A stretch of DNA of 64,000 bases. It comes from Butyricicoccus intestinisimiae (lineage in GTDB: Bacteria > Bacillota > Clostridia > Oscillospirales > Butyricicoccaceae). Every line of letters starts with the position of its first letter. The first letter of the stretch is position 1. The DNA is taken from positions 1 through 64,000 of the forward strand of contig NZ_JAHLQI010000007.1 of the NCBI RefSeq assembly GCF_018918345.1. The letters run 5' to 3'. Under the pieces are notes generated by a model that did no database searches, was not told where the DNA came from, and worked only from the letters and a program-made list of their open reading frames with translations. The translations under genes were made by a program, and so were the position numbers. Shown here in pieces: positions 22,124-31,551 of the stretch.

Positions 22124-24064
22124 ATGGAAAACGTAATAAAAATAGACGATATTAAATTCGACACTATCAACTTTGACATTGCTCAGTTACATATAGACGA
22201 GATGGATTTGACCGATCCAGATTTGTTGGAACTTTTATATACTGCATATCCTGCGTTGAGCGCAAAAAAGATTAGAGAGTATACTCGGTTTTGTAAGTTC
22301 ATTCAGTGGGGACGCAAGAACCCTGTAGATTTTGCATCTCTTGTGTTCGGTATTGATTTATTGGATTTGCAGAAGTATGCAATTATCAACTCATGGAACA
22401 AATCTTTCGTATTGTGGCTTGAGTGTCGAAATGCCGGTAAAACTACAAAGATTGCAATTTATGTTATGTTGCGGTCGTTGCTGATTCCGTATCATACTAC
22501 TTACCTGCTAGGCAAGGTAGGCGAACAATCTAAGGAAATTTTTAAAAAGATAGAACAGATTGCTACTCGTAGAATCGAATCTTTTGTTGGCGTTACAGAT
22601 GTCTTCGAAAGTGAACTGGTACGCGATGGTGCAAATTCAACTGGTTTCAAACATGACCCTACTTCTTTTGAAATGAAGTTGTTCAACAATTCGTCTATTC
22701 ATACGTTGAACTCAGATCCAACTAATATTAAGGGTAAACGTGCATCGCTTGTTGTATTTGATGAAGCTGGATGGTTTTCGGACGAACTCTTTGTACAGGC
22801 AGAAGCTTTTGCAAACCAGAACGCCGACTTCAAGCTCGGCGGCAATGTAGATGTGACAGTTGAGCCAAAAGGGTTTCCGCGTCAGTTACTCTACGCATCT
22901 TCTGCTTCTGATACATCTTCTGGATTTTATAAAAAGTTTAAGAATATAGCGGAGCGAATGCTTCTCGGAGACAACCGCTATTTCGCTATCGACTTTAATG
23001 CTGACATGTTATTGAATGCAAAATTTGGAGGCAAACCGTATAAGCCGTTAGTATCACAAGATAACATTGATAAGATGATGTCGGAAGATCGAGATAGAGC
23101 ACTGCGAGAATATTATAACAAATTCAGTGCTGATTCTTTTGAGGGACAAATCATCTCTCGTAGAGATTTGATGCAGTGCACTGATACATATGCTCCGGTA
23201 TTATCAAACGATACTGGCAAACGACAAATTGTTATGTCTTGGGACTCTGCTCGTCTTAACGATAACTCTGTAATAATTATCGCAGAGTTTTACCAAGAAA
23301 AATCAGTTGGCTGGAAAATGAGAATCTTGAATGTTGTTTCGTTGGTTGACGTAAGAACCAAACAACGAACACCCTTACGTTTCCCAGAACAAGTAGAACG
23401 CTTTAAAGAGTTATTGCTTTCGTATAATGGCTCACAATTCGGAAAACTTGATTATGAAAATATCAAGCAGATTGTATGTGACTCCGGTGCCGGTGGACAA
23501 ATTATCGGCGGCGTGACAGATTATATGCTTGCAAACTGGAAAGACAAAGCCGGAGTAGAACATAAAGGTATTATCGACAAAGCCCATAAAGCAAATGAAA
23601 CTGCTATCGCTACTTATCCCGATGCTTTAGATTTGTTGACACTGGTTGATCCGCGCGGACATCGTAATGCGATTTTTGATTCTTTGGAAAAAATGGTTAA
23701 GTTAGGAGTAGTCTCTTTCCCCGCTGACCCAGAGGGTCGAGATTATTTAACCTTCATTGCAGATGACGGTACGGAAACCATCACACAACTAAGTCCAGAA
23801 CAATTAGTTGCTGCATCTCAGATTGATCTATTAAAAACAGAAATTGTAACGATGTGCAAGTATACAAATCAAGGTAGTGTCAGATATGACTTCCCTGCCG
23901 ATAAGAGAAATAAAATGCACGATGATAGAGCGTTCGCATTTGGTTTACTGTGCTGGTATCTTGCTGATTTAAGACGTGGAGACATTATTACAAACAAGCC
24001 AACAAAGGCTGACATAGATAATTTACGGTTGCCATTTCGAGCACCGAAAATAAGAATTTCTTAG
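22124..24064 (+). CDS. terL: Terminase large subunit
   Basis: 646 residues. ATPase: variant Walker A CRNAGKTT (101-108), Walker B LVVFDEAGW (209-217), coupling motif YASSAS (257-262). Nuclease: MSWDSARLND (D374), IVCDSGAGG (D453), and HDDRAFAF near 600, an RNase H-like site. It cleaves concatemeric DNA and pumps it into the procapsid. The ATG at 22124 is taken over an in-frame GTG at 22115 because GAAGTGA precedes it. First gene of the late structural block. Confidence 0.95.
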   Translation: MENVIKIDDIKFDTINFDIAQLHIDEMDLTDPDLLELLYTAYPALSAKKIREYTRFCKFIQWGRKNPVDFASLVFGIDLLDLQKYAIINSWNKSFVLWLECRNAGKTTKIAIYVMLRSLLIPYHTTYLLGKVGEQSKEIFKKIEQIATRRIESFVGVTDVFESELVRDGANSTGFKHDPTSFEMKLFNNSSIHTLNSDPTNIKGKRASLVVFDEAGWFSDELFVQAEAFANQNADFKLGGNVDVTVEPKGFPRQLLYASSASDTSSGFYKKFKNIAERMLLGDNRYFAIDFNADMLLNAKFGGKPYKPLVSQDNIDKMMSEDRDRALREYYNKFSADSFEGQIISRRDLMQCTDTYAPVLSNDTGKRQIVMSWDSARLNDNSVIIIAEFYQEKSVGWKMRILNVVSLVDVRTKQRTPLRFPEQVERFKELLLSYNGSQFGKLDYENIKQIVCDSGAGGQIIGGVTDYMLANWKDKAGVEHKGIIDKAHKANETAIATYPDALDLLTLVDPRGHRNAIFDSLEKMVKLGVVSFPADPEGRDYLTFIADDGTETITQLSPEQLVAASQIDLLKTEIVTMCKYTNQGSVRYDFPADKRNKMHDDRAFAFGLLCWYLADLRRGDIITNKPTKADIDNLRLPFRAPKIRIS

Positions 24065-24076
24065 CGAGGTGTACAA

Positions 24077-25552
24077 ATGGCAGACAAAAAAGAAAACAAC
24101 TTAAAGCAAGAAGATTTAGATGCTTTTGTAAGATATGCAAAATTGGCGAAACAATATCTAAGACCGCCGGGTAGTTATCGCAATTACAATAAAGTATATA
24201 CAAAGTTTAATAAAGATCGCATATTAGAAATTTTGAATCAACCAGAATTGCGTGAGAATGAACTGCGTGAAGCATCTGTTTATCTGTATAATATATCGAG
24301 TCATTATCGCAGACTGATTAACTACTATGCAAAGATGGGCACATTTAATTGGTTTCTCGCCCCTACGAAAGTATATACCAATTCAAAAGTAAATAAGAAA
24401 TCTTTCATGACTGCGTATAAAAAAGCAGTCGAACAATGTGATCTTATGAATCTGCACGTAGAGTGTATTAAGATTGCGGAAACCTGCTTTCTGGAAGATG
24501 TCTTTTATGGGTATGAATATGAAACCAAAGACTCATATTATATTCAGAAACTACCTCCGAAATATTGCAGAATTGTTGCAGTAGAAGATGGTATCTATAC
24601 GTTTGAATTTGATTTTGGATATTTTGATAGCCGTCAGGAATTATTGGATTATTACGGAATGGAATTTAAATTGAAGTATGAATTATATCATACCGATAAA
24701 ACCAATAAAAGATGGCAAGAACTTAATCCCAAAAATTCTGTATGTATCAAATTAAATTCTAGCACCTTAGCGATCATCCCTCCGTTTGCCGGAACGTTTC
24801 CAGATATTTACGATATTGCCGATTACAAAGAATTAACCAAGTCCAAAACGGAAACTGGTAATTATAAGTTAATCAACATGAAAATACCATTTGAGAATGG
24901 TGCATTTAAAATTCCCATGCCGATGGCAACCAGCTTTTATGAACAGATTGCTCCGGAGATTCCAGAAAGCATTGGATTCAGCATGAGTCCGATGGACATG
25001 AATGTTTTAAACTTTGAAAAATCTGGAAGCACTCAAGATACTGACGCTGTTGTTCAGAGTGAAAACAACTTCTGGGCTGCCGCCGGTACATCTAATGCCA
25101 TTCTTGGCAATCCGGATGTGACATCCAGTTCGGCAATTGCTCTTTCTATCGAAGCAGATGCCGCTATCGTATACAGTCTCATGGATCAGATTGCACGATG
25201 GATTAACAAAAAATTAAAACAACTTCCGGGTACGATTCATTTCAAACTGATCTTTTTGCATCAAACCATTTACAACCAAAAAGATATACAGAACCAACTG
25301 TTGACCGCAGCTCAGTACAGCTTCCCGGTAAAATGTGCTGCTGCTGCTTCATTTGGAATTTCGTCTGCGGACTTTGAAGGTTTGCTTGTGCTTGAAAATC
25401 AGATTATGGATTTACAAGAAAAAATGGTTCCGGTCGCATCTACTCATACTCAATCATCATCTGACACTACTTCTTCTGCTGGCAGACCTGCTCAAGATAC
25501 CACAGATGTTGCTGGGGAAAAAACGGAGGTGCACGAATCGAATGACCGATAA
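24077..25552 (+). CDS. Portal protein
   Basis: 491 residues, ATG at 24077 after AGCGAGGTGTACAA. Position (between terminase and protease) and features identify a portal: long N-terminal helices, a beta-rich wing, the conserved-type segment SSAIALSIEADAAIVYSLMD followed by a long stem helix (QIARWINKKLKQLPGT), and a Ser/Thr-rich C-terminal tail. It forms the dodecameric ring through which DNA enters. Family membership is inferred mainly from position and length. Confidence 0.8.
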   Translation: MADKKENNLKQEDLDAFVRYAKLAKQYLRPPGSYRNYNKVYTKFNKDRILEILNQPELRENELREASVYLYNISSHYRRLINYYAKMGTFNWFLAPTKVYTNSKVNKKSFMTAYKKAVEQCDLMNLHVECIKIAETCFLEDVFYGYEYETKDSYYIQKLPPKYCRIVAVEDGIYTFEFDFGYFDSRQELLDYYGMEFKLKYELYHTDKTNKRWQELNPKNSVCIKLNSSTLAIIPPFAGTFPDIYDIADYKELTKSKTETGNYKLINMKIPFENGAFKIPMPMATSFYEQIAPEIPESIGFSMSPMDMNVLNFEKSGSTQDTDAVVQSENNFWAAAGTSNAILGNPDVTSSSAIALSIEADAAIVYSLMDQIARWINKKLKQLPGTIHFKLIFLHQTIYNQKDIQNQLLTAAQYSFPVKCAAAASFGISSADFEGLLVLENQIMDLQEKMVPVASTHTQSSSDTTSSAGRPAQDTTDVAGEKTEVHESNDR

Positions 25553-25724
25553 GCAATGCTTTGTAAAAACATCTGATGCGAAAACTGCTGAATATTTAAA
25601 AGCAGAAGGCTTGACTTGTATTGGAAAAGAAAACAATAAATTTGTTTTTGTTTGTGATAATAATCAAGTTCTCAAATTTACAAAAGATACTTCTTGCATT
25701 ATCTCGCACAAACTTTGTTTCTAA
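25542..25724 (+). CDS. Small hypothetical protein, 60 residues
   Basis: ATG at 25542, 11 bases after GGAGGT and overlapping the portal end by 11 bases. MTDKQCFVKTSDAKTAEYLK, then CIGKENNKFVFVCDNNQVLK. Alpha/beta small protein frequently found after portal genes in Firmicutes phages; role unknown. Followed by a terminator. Confidence 0.6.
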   Translation: MTDKQCFVKTSDAKTAEYLKAEGLTCIGKENNKFVFVCDNNQVLKFTKDTSCIISHKLCF

Positions 25725-25750
25725 CCGTCTTTGACGGTTTTTATTTTTTT
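25723..25750 (+). terminator. Intrinsic terminator
   Basis: AACCGTC-TTT-GACGGTT followed by TTTATTTTTTT, immediately after the stop of gene 25542-25724. It separates packaging/portal from capsid genes and may set relative expression. Confidence 0.85.
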
Positions 25751-25785
25751 TATAAATAAATAATCAAACGGAGGTGATACAAGAA

Positions 25786-27213
25786 TTGAATACTCAAAAA
25801 TTAAAATACACTTTTGATACTGCTGTCACAAACATCCAAGATCTCAATAAATCTTTTGCTTTAGGTACTCTGAAAGTTGCATATACCGGATTGAATTATA
25901 ATGGATCTTCAATCTCGAAAGAGGCTTTTGAATCAAGTGCTTCTACAATGTTTAACGTACCGATTGTTGCTCATTATAGTGTAGTAGATGATACGATCGG
26001 AGAACACGATGAAGGGTTTGTTACAACCGCTGATGCACAAATAAGATACGTTGTGTTCACAGAACCCGTTGGTGTTGTTCCCGAATCTGCTACTTATCGT
26101 TGGGAGCAAATCGAAGATGATGGTGTGATCCATGATTACTTCTGTATTGATAATGTGATTTTGTGGAAACGGCAGGCTTGTTATAACAAAATCGAAAATA
26201 ATGGTATCACCTCTCAGAGTATGGAAATTGCGATCAATGACGGGAATTTGTCTGACGGTGTTTTATATATCAATTCTTTTGAGTTCGAAGCATTCTGTTT
26301 ATTAGAAAGCGCAGAGCCTTGTTATGAGCAGGCATCATTAGAAGTTTACAGCAAAAACGAATTTAAAGCGCAGATGAAAGAAATGATCGAGGAATATCAT
26401 AACACAGTTATGAATGACGAAAGTAAGATAGGAGGAACAAAAGTGGAAAATCCGATTAGCACAATAGCTAATGACCCGCAGCAGGGTGAATTCGTTCAAG
26501 GTTTTAACAAAGATGCAAATCCAAAACTCGTTAAAGAAAACGCAGAGTTCTCTTTAACTGTGAACGAGCTTCGTGAGAGATTGAGTGCTGGACTGTCAGA
26601 AATTAGCCGAGACGGTTATGTCGAGGATTTTGACAACGAGTACGTTTATATTTACGACTGGGATGACGGTTGTATTTATAAATACTCTTATACATTTATT
26701 GACGGCTCTGCTGTTATTGATGAGAACACTGAAAAGAGACAGATGTTGCAATATGTAGACTACGATGATGAATCAGATGCATTACCGTTACCGATTGCAG
26801 GTATTGTGGACGAAGCTGTTGTTCAAGCAAAGCAAACTGTAACTGAGGAATACGCAGAGAAAATCAACGATCTTGCCACCGAGTTAGCATCCGCAAACGC
26901 AGAGTTGTCTACCCTTCGTGAGTTCAAGCAGAACACTTTAAAAGAAGCTCGTGATACACAGGTAGCTGAAATTTTTAGTCGTTTTGATACTGCTTTGGGC
27001 GGTGTAGAGGAATACAACACTTTAAAAGAGAACGAAGCAAAATACGAAATTGAAGATATTGAGCAGCAGTGTTTTGCACTGTTCGGAAAGCAGTCGTTTA
27101 GTTCTCACAAAAATGAAGTGCGTGAACTCGATACTAGCATCCGTATGCCGGTAGACAAGTTCTCTGTTCAGGAACGCGATAACACCTATGGTGGCTTATT
27201 GCAACACAAATAA
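25786..27213 (+). CDS. Prohead protease with C-terminal scaffold
   Basis: Start at the TTG at 25786, 9 bases after GGAGGTG; an in-frame GTG at 25774 is part of that ribosome site. 475 residues. The N-terminal ~200 residues look like a capsid protease domain (PIVAHYSVVDDTIGEHDEGF, then a possible catalytic ITSQSMEIAI). The C-terminal half is acidic with a coiled coil (AEKINDLATELASANAELST), typical of scaffolds. Lies directly before decoration and capsid genes. An internal ribosome site at 26430-26435 can produce the scaffold alone (see 26443-27213). Confidence 0.7.
   Translation: MNTQKLKYTFDTAVTNIQDLNKSFALGTLKVAYTGLNYNGSSISKEAFESSASTMFNVPIVAHYSVVDDTIGEHDEGFVTTADAQIRYVVFTEPVGVVPESATYRWEQIEDDGVIHDYFCIDNVILWKRQACYNKIENNGITSQSMEIAINDGNLSDGVLYINSFEFEAFCLLESAEPCYEQASLEVYSKNEFKAQMKEMIEEYHNTVMNDESKIGGTKVENPISTIANDPQQGEFVQGFNKDANPKLVKENAEFSLTVNELRERLSAGLSEISRDGYVEDFDNEYVYIYDWDDGCIYKYSYTFIDGSAVIDENTEKRQMLQYVDYDDESDALPLPIAGIVDEAVVQAKQTVTEEYAEKINDLATELASANAELSTLREFKQNTLKEARDTQVAEIFSRFDTALGGVEEYNTLKENEAKYEIEDIEQQCFALFGKQSFSSHKNEVRELDTSIRMPVDKFSVQERDNTYGGLLQHK
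26443..27213 (+). CDS. Nested scaffold protein from an internal start
   Basis: In frame with the protease gene. AGGAGG at 26430-26435 followed by 7 bases and GTG (26443) encodes MENPISTIANDPQQGEFVQG onward, about 256 residues, containing the acidic coiled coil. This is the lambda C/Nu3 arrangement: a long protease-scaffold fusion plus an abundant free scaffold. The ribosome site is as strong as any in the window. Confidence 0.65.
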   Translation: MENPISTIANDPQQGEFVQGFNKDANPKLVKENAEFSLTVNELRERLSAGLSEISRDGYVEDFDNEYVYIYDWDDGCIYKYSYTFIDGSAVIDENTEKRQMLQYVDYDDESDALPLPIAGIVDEAVVQAKQTVTEEYAEKINDLATELASANAELSTLREFKQNTLKEARDTQVAEIFSRFDTALGGVEEYNTLKENEAKYEIEDIEQQCFALFGKQSFSSHKNEVRELDTSIRMPVDKFSVQERDNTYGGLLQHK

Positions 27214-27234
27214 AAGACATGGAGGTAAATACAA

Positions 27235-27726
27235 ATGGCACATACCGTTGTTCGCACTGATATGCTGGCAGGTACCGTAAATCCGGCATTCTTAGAAAAT
27301 GGTCGTTACAAGAAAAGTGACGCTTATGAAAAGATTGATAACGGCTCAATCGTAATGGTTGGAGCTTTGGAAGATGGTGAGCGCGAGTCTCATGTTTATT
27401 CTGATGTTCCGGCTGCCACATCTATTGACAAACTGGTCCTGATCGCAGTACCGGAAATCTTTAAGGATACTTCTGTCCGTAAAGATATTCGTGATTTTGA
27501 GGTTGCTGCTGGCGTTGTTTCTCGCGGCTATCGTCTGACTCCGGGTTGCGAATTTTCTATTACCGCTGACGGTATTGACGGTTCTCCGGTCAAGGGCGCA
27601 GCAGTTGGTTTAGCAGCAAACACTCACAAGCTGAAAGTCGCAGCTACCGATACAAAAATTGGCACTATTACTGACGTAGAGGTTAAGAAGTTCATGACTT
27701 TCTACACCATCAAGGTTACTGAGTAA
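27235..27726 (+). CDS. Head decoration-type protein
   Basis: 163 residues, ATG at 27235 after TGGAGGTAAATACAA. Beta-rich, with a repeated-hairpin character (LTPGCEFSITADGIDGSPVK, then AANTHKLKVAATDTKIG). It sits directly before the major capsid gene, the usual place of a decoration or capsid-stabilising protein. No direct motif proof. Confidence 0.55.
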   Translation: MAHTVVRTDMLAGTVNPAFLENGRYKKSDAYEKIDNGSIVMVGALEDGERESHVYSDVPAATSIDKLVLIAVPEIFKDTSVRKDIRDFEVAAGVVSRGYRLTPGCEFSITADGIDGSPVKGAAVGLAANTHKLKVAATDTKIGTITDVEVKKFMTFYTIKVTE

Positions 27727-27741
27727 GGAGAATTGATATAA

Positions 27742-28764
27742 ATGGCTAATGCACAGGATTTTGTAAAGTTGGCTGTAGATGCTCATCGCGGTATTGGCGA
27801 TGCCGCTAAGTACAGCAAGTCTGAGGTTCAGGGTGCTCTGAGAGATTTTCTGTTAGAGCAGTTTGGTAGCACTAAGCTCGATGCTCGTGCTCTGCGTAAT
27901 TGCGATCCGAAGACCTTTGCTCTGGTAGAAGAAGTTATTCAAAAAGAACTGAACGACTACTGGACCAATAACGAGATTGTAAACCGCATTGTAGAGTATC
28001 GTAACCTTGCCCTAGGTGACGAGCAGGAGTTTTATGTTCAGGAAGGCGAGCTGCTGGCAGTAGCTTCGATTGCTGAGGGTAGCACTCATATTCGCCGTCA
28101 GCGTATTGAGGGCGGTCGTACATTTACGATTCCGACCGAGGTTCGCGGTATTAAGGTATACGAGGAACTTGTTCGCGTAATGTCCGGTCGCGTTGATTTT
28201 AATCATCTGATTGACGTAGCTGTAGCATCTTCTGCGAAGGATGCTTACGAGCGTCAGATGAAGGCATGGGACGCACTGGATGCTACCAGCAAGGATTCTA
28301 GTGGCAACTTGATTCTAGGCTCTACATATTACAAGACCGGTTCTTACAATGAGTCTACTCTGTTAGATCTGATTGCAGAAGTTGAAGCTGAAACCAATCA
28401 GACTGCTACTATTTATGGCACAAAAAAGGCTTTGCGTACTATTGCTTATGGTATTGACAAGACTTCCGGCGATATGAGAAATGAGATTAACAATCAGGGT
28501 TATCTTGGTCGTTTCTTTGGTACTGACTGCGTAGCTCTCCGTCAGACTCATAAGGCTGATGGCACCATGCTCCTGAACGACAATGCTCTGCTGGTTGTTG
28601 CTTCTGATGAGAAGCCGATCAAGTATGTAACCGAAGGTGACGGTTTTATCTTACAGAAGGACCCGACCAGCAATGCAGACTTGACTTACGAGTGGCTGTA
28701 CACTGAGCGCAACGGCGTTGGACTTGTTGTTAATGAGAAGTTCGGCAAGTATGTAATGGCGTGA
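27742..28764 (+). CDS. Major capsid protein
   Basis: 340 residues, ATG at 27742 after AAGGAGAATTGATATA. HK97-like features by eye: helical N-terminal arm (ALRDFLLEQFGSTKLDARAL), E-loop-like EFYVQEGELLAVASIAEGST, spine helix region, and P/A-domain end with ERNGVGLVVNEKFGKYVMA. Codon use is more biased to common codons than in neighbours, as expected for an abundant protein. It forms the icosahedral shell. Confidence 0.8.
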   Translation: MANAQDFVKLAVDAHRGIGDAAKYSKSEVQGALRDFLLEQFGSTKLDARALRNCDPKTFALVEEVIQKELNDYWTNNEIVNRIVEYRNLALGDEQEFYVQEGELLAVASIAEGSTHIRRQRIEGGRTFTIPTEVRGIKVYEELVRVMSGRVDFNHLIDVAVASSAKDAYERQMKAWDALDATSKDSSGNLILGSTYYKTGSYNESTLLDLIAEVEAETNQTATIYGTKKALRTIAYGIDKTSGDMRNEINNQGYLGRFFGTDCVALRQTHKADGTMLLNDNALLVVASDEKPIKYVTEGDGFILQKDPTSNADLTYEWLYTERNGVGLVVNEKFGKYVMA

Positions 28765-28799
28765 TTTGAAATAAATGATAAGAAAGGAAAGAAAGTTTA

Positions 28800-29357
28800 A
28801 TGGCTGAATCAACTCAACAGAAGCTCGTGTGCAGTCGTGCTAAAGCAAAGTCCGATACCGGATCTTCTGTTACTCAGTCATCTTCTGCTCCAAAGCGCAA
28901 GGCATCCACCGCCTTGCCTTTGGACATGAAGGTGCGTTGTGTATCATCTATCCCAGTCGGTCCTTTGGTTTATACAAGCCGCCGTATGCAAGGCATGATA
29001 ATTGAATGGGACGAATTTGGAAGCGAACAATATATTGAACTAGCAGAACTTCAAAGCATGAGAAATTCTTCCCCTGCATTTTTTGAGAACAACTGGATCT
29101 TAATTGATGACGAAGAAGTTTTGCACTTTTTACACGCTGACAAATATTACGGCAGCGCAAAGTCTATTGATGATTTATATGGGATTCTCAAAAAGCATCC
29201 GAACCATATTGCGCAGCTTGTTAAGACTTTGCCCGATCATTTAAAAAAGACTTTAAGTATTGTTGCTTATCGAGAATATACTGCTGGACGAATTGACTCT
29301 ATCGGTGTTATTAAAGCGGTCGAGCGTGCGACTGGTCTGAGCATTCTCAGTAATTGA
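28800..29357 (+). CDS. Head-completion/connector candidate, 185 residues
   Basis: ATG at 28800 after AAGAAAGGAAAGAAAGTTTA. Low-complexity Ser/Lys N-terminal 35 residues, then an SH3-like beta barrel (VRCVSSIPVGPLVYTSRRMQ, IIEWDEFGSEQYIELAELQS) and a helical C-terminus. Position after the capsid gene suggests a neck or adaptor protein. Not certain. Confidence 0.5.
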   Translation: MAESTQQKLVCSRAKAKSDTGSSVTQSSSAPKRKASTALPLDMKVRCVSSIPVGPLVYTSRRMQGMIIEWDEFGSEQYIELAELQSMRNSSPAFFENNWILIDDEEVLHFLHADKYYGSAKSIDDLYGILKKHPNHIAQLVKTLPDHLKKTLSIVAYREYTAGRIDSIGVIKAVERATGLSILSN

Positions 29358-29833
29358 TGGTGATAAGTTTGGCTACCAATTATAATGTTGTCATTGAAAG
29401 ATTTTTACCAACTGTAGCAGAATACATGTTGCTTGAGATGACAGAAGAACAGAGAAATTCTGTCTTAGATGCTTATATCATATCGGCTGCTACAGAGTTC
29501 AACTCTGCTTGTCTGCATGATCTTGAAAACCGAGATGAGGAAAATCGGTGTTTTATGGAAGATCTTTCCGATGAGGAAATTGAAATTCTGGTAGATATGA
29601 TGCGTGTCGCATGGCTCAAGCATAAGTTATATGATTCGGAAAAGCTACGAAATGGTATGTCAACAAAAGATTATACGGTATTTTCCCCTGCTAATCTGTT
29701 AGCAGAATTGAGAGATACTTATAACAATGCTTGTGAGTCTGCAACAAATAGATTGATGAATTATACATATACGCACAATATTGGTAAGATTGCGAGGTTG
29801 AGGAAAAATGGAGATTCGTTATTCCGATACTGA
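29357..29833 (+). CDS. Head-tail connector candidate, 158 residues
   Basis: ATG at 29357 overlapping the previous stop; an alternative TTG at 29369 lies 5 bases after GGTGA and may be the real start. Helical protein (RFLPTVAEYMLLEMTEEQRN), with length and position typical of the HK97 gp6-like adaptor. Followed by an overlap with the next gene. Confidence 0.5.
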   Translation: MVISLATNYNVVIERFLPTVAEYMLLEMTEEQRNSVLDAYIISAATEFNSACLHDLENRDEENRCFMEDLSDEEIEILVDMMRVAWLKHKLYDSEKLRNGMSTKDYTVFSPANLLAELRDTYNNACESATNRLMNYTYTHNIGKIARLRKNGDSLFRY

Positions 29834-30113
29834 CACTCGTATATACTTCCACAAGGTTGTCGGTAAGATTTTCAAAATCTTACCTATCTCCGAGGACTTT
29901 CCGGAAACTGTCGATAAGTATATTCGTGACCTAATTGGAGAACTTCACGGAAACGTTGGCATATTAACAAAGGTGTTTGACAAGGTTTGTTTGATGACTA
30001 TTATTGGTCACTTAAATCACCTTGTGGAAACTGGTTGTTCTGCCGAAGATATAAAGGCTACAGTGTTTGAGTGCATTCGTTTGGCAAAAATTCTTGCCGG
30101 TGAGGATACTTGA
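29808..30113 (+). CDS. Hypothetical structural-block protein, 101 residues
   Basis: ATG at 29808, with TTGAGGAAAA just upstream. Helical (RYSDTDTRIYFHKVVGKIFK). Overlaps the previous gene by 26 bases and the next by 4. Probably a neck or tail-completion component; no motif. Confidence 0.45.
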   Translation: MEIRYSDTDTRIYFHKVVGKIFKILPISEDFPETVDKYIRDLIGELHGNVGILTKVFDKVCLMTIIGHLNHLVETGCSAEDIKATVFECIRLAKILAGEDT

Positions 30114-31081
30114 ATTTTTCTGATTATACCGCCTTACTCACGCAACAGGGCAATAGTACCAGAGAGCGTAGTGTTAATAAATTGCTTCACGATATTCGTG
30201 AACTAGCACCAACAAGTCCTTCTTATCGCAGCGTGGAGATCAACGGTAAACCTAGAAATTTGATTGTCAATTCGACATTCGATACGACAATTAAAGGTAT
30301 TATCGCAATGCCGGGAGAACCTTTGTGTGTTGGCAATCATGTTAAATATTGCGATCATGATTACTGGGTTACGGACGCGAGTGCAGATGATGGCATTTAT
30401 GCCTATGGTAAAATGACTGCCTGCACGGATGTTGTTCGTTTTATTTCTCCGCATGATGGCAGCATTGTAGAGTATCCTACTATCTTAACAAATACGACCA
30501 AGTTCAATACAGGCGAAACACCAAACAAGAGACTCACTTTACCAAGCGGTCAGTTCTCCATGCTACTTCCGATTGATGAGCACACAATCAAATTAGATAA
30601 CGGATTTAGATTTTTGTTGGATAAGAGAAAAGACTTTCCATCTGCTTACAAGTTAACATATGTGGACGCATCGACTTACGGATATGATGATGGTTTATTG
30701 AGCATTGTGCTTCTGCAATGTGCTCTAAATCGAGAAACAGACAACATCGAACTGATGATTGCGGATTATTATAATACTTACAAAAAGCCAGAAGATAAAC
30801 CTTCTCTGTATTTCGATGATGATTTGTTTGTTCGTGCCGGAGGTTCGACTAAGACGATTACTCCGCATTATGATGACGCGGTAGTCTTACCGTTATCTTT
30901 TGATATATCAATGACAGACGAGATTAAAAAATATGTGGTCTATTCTGTTTTTGATAACTACATCCAGTTATCTGTTAGTGACAATATGGCATTGATTGGT
31001 AGCTTTGTCAAAGTCAGTGTGACTGATGCTGCTGGTCAGCATAAAGCTGATACGCTAATAAAAATCAAAGGACTGATTTGA
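30110..31081 (+). CDS. Neck/tail-completion protein with beta-sandwich, 323 residues
   Basis: TTG start at 30110 overlapping the previous stop (TTGA), with GGTGAGGA upstream. Begins MNFSDYTALLTQQGNSTRER. Two beta-rich regions, one with MPGEPLCVGNHVKYCDHDYWVTD (shown in two parts: MPGEPLCVGNHVK, YCDHDYWVTD), typical of head-closure beta barrels; the C-terminal half is Ig-like. Unusually long for a head-closure protein, so it may be a fusion. Confidence 0.5.
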   Translation: MNFSDYTALLTQQGNSTRERSVNKLLHDIRELAPTSPSYRSVEINGKPRNLIVNSTFDTTIKGIIAMPGEPLCVGNHVKYCDHDYWVTDASADDGIYAYGKMTACTDVVRFISPHDGSIVEYPTILTNTTKFNTGETPNKRLTLPSGQFSMLLPIDEHTIKLDNGFRFLLDKRKDFPSAYKLTYVDASTYGYDDGLLSIVLLQCALNRETDNIELMIADYYNTYKKPEDKPSLYFDDDLFVRAGGSTKTITPHYDDAVVLPLSFDISMTDEIKKYVVYSVFDNYIQLSVSDNMALIGSFVKVSVTDAAGQHKADTLIKIKGLI

Positions 31082-31551
31082 TGTCGGGTTTACACAATGC
31101 CATTATTACTTATAAAAATAGAGCAATGACGGAAATCATTCGTGATCCAGATATTGTAAAAGCATTGAATCCGAATGCTAAAGATCCCGAAGATTTGCTC
31201 TATCAAAACATTTTTCCGTATTTTCGTGTCCCGATTACTGATACTGAGACGTTGAGCTACGTGACTGTCTGCGCAGGATTTCCTGAGACTCGGTATGTAG
31301 ACAATTTTGTTCGGCAAAGTTATTTGACTGTTTGTGTCATTGTTCATCAATCGAACATGAAAACAGAATTTGGTTCTACGCTTTTAGATTACATATCATC
31401 AAAAATAGATGACATTCTAAATTTGAGCAACAAGTATGGCAGGGGTAAAATGTTCTTGATGTCTAGTACGGAAAGCAGTTTGGATGAGTTTCATCGCTAT
31501 CGTGAAATGATGTATGTGTCCAATGAGACACAGGTGCCCGATTGTGATTGA
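31081..31551 (+). CDS. Tail-terminator candidate, 156 residues
   Basis: ATG at 31081 overlaps the previous stop (TGATG). MSGLHNAIITYKNRAMTEII, then PITDTETLSYVTVCAGFPET and a beta-strand VRQSYLTVCVIVHQS. Alpha/beta layout and position just before the tail tube match a tail terminator. Moderate certainty. Confidence 0.5.
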   Translation: MSGLHNAIITYKNRAMTEIIRDPDIVKALNPNAKDPEDLLYQNIFPYFRVPITDTETLSYVTVCAGFPETRYVDNFVRQSYLTVCVIVHQSNMKTEFGSTLLDYISSKIDDILNLSNKYGRGKMFLMSSTESSLDEFHRYREMMYVSNETQVPDCD

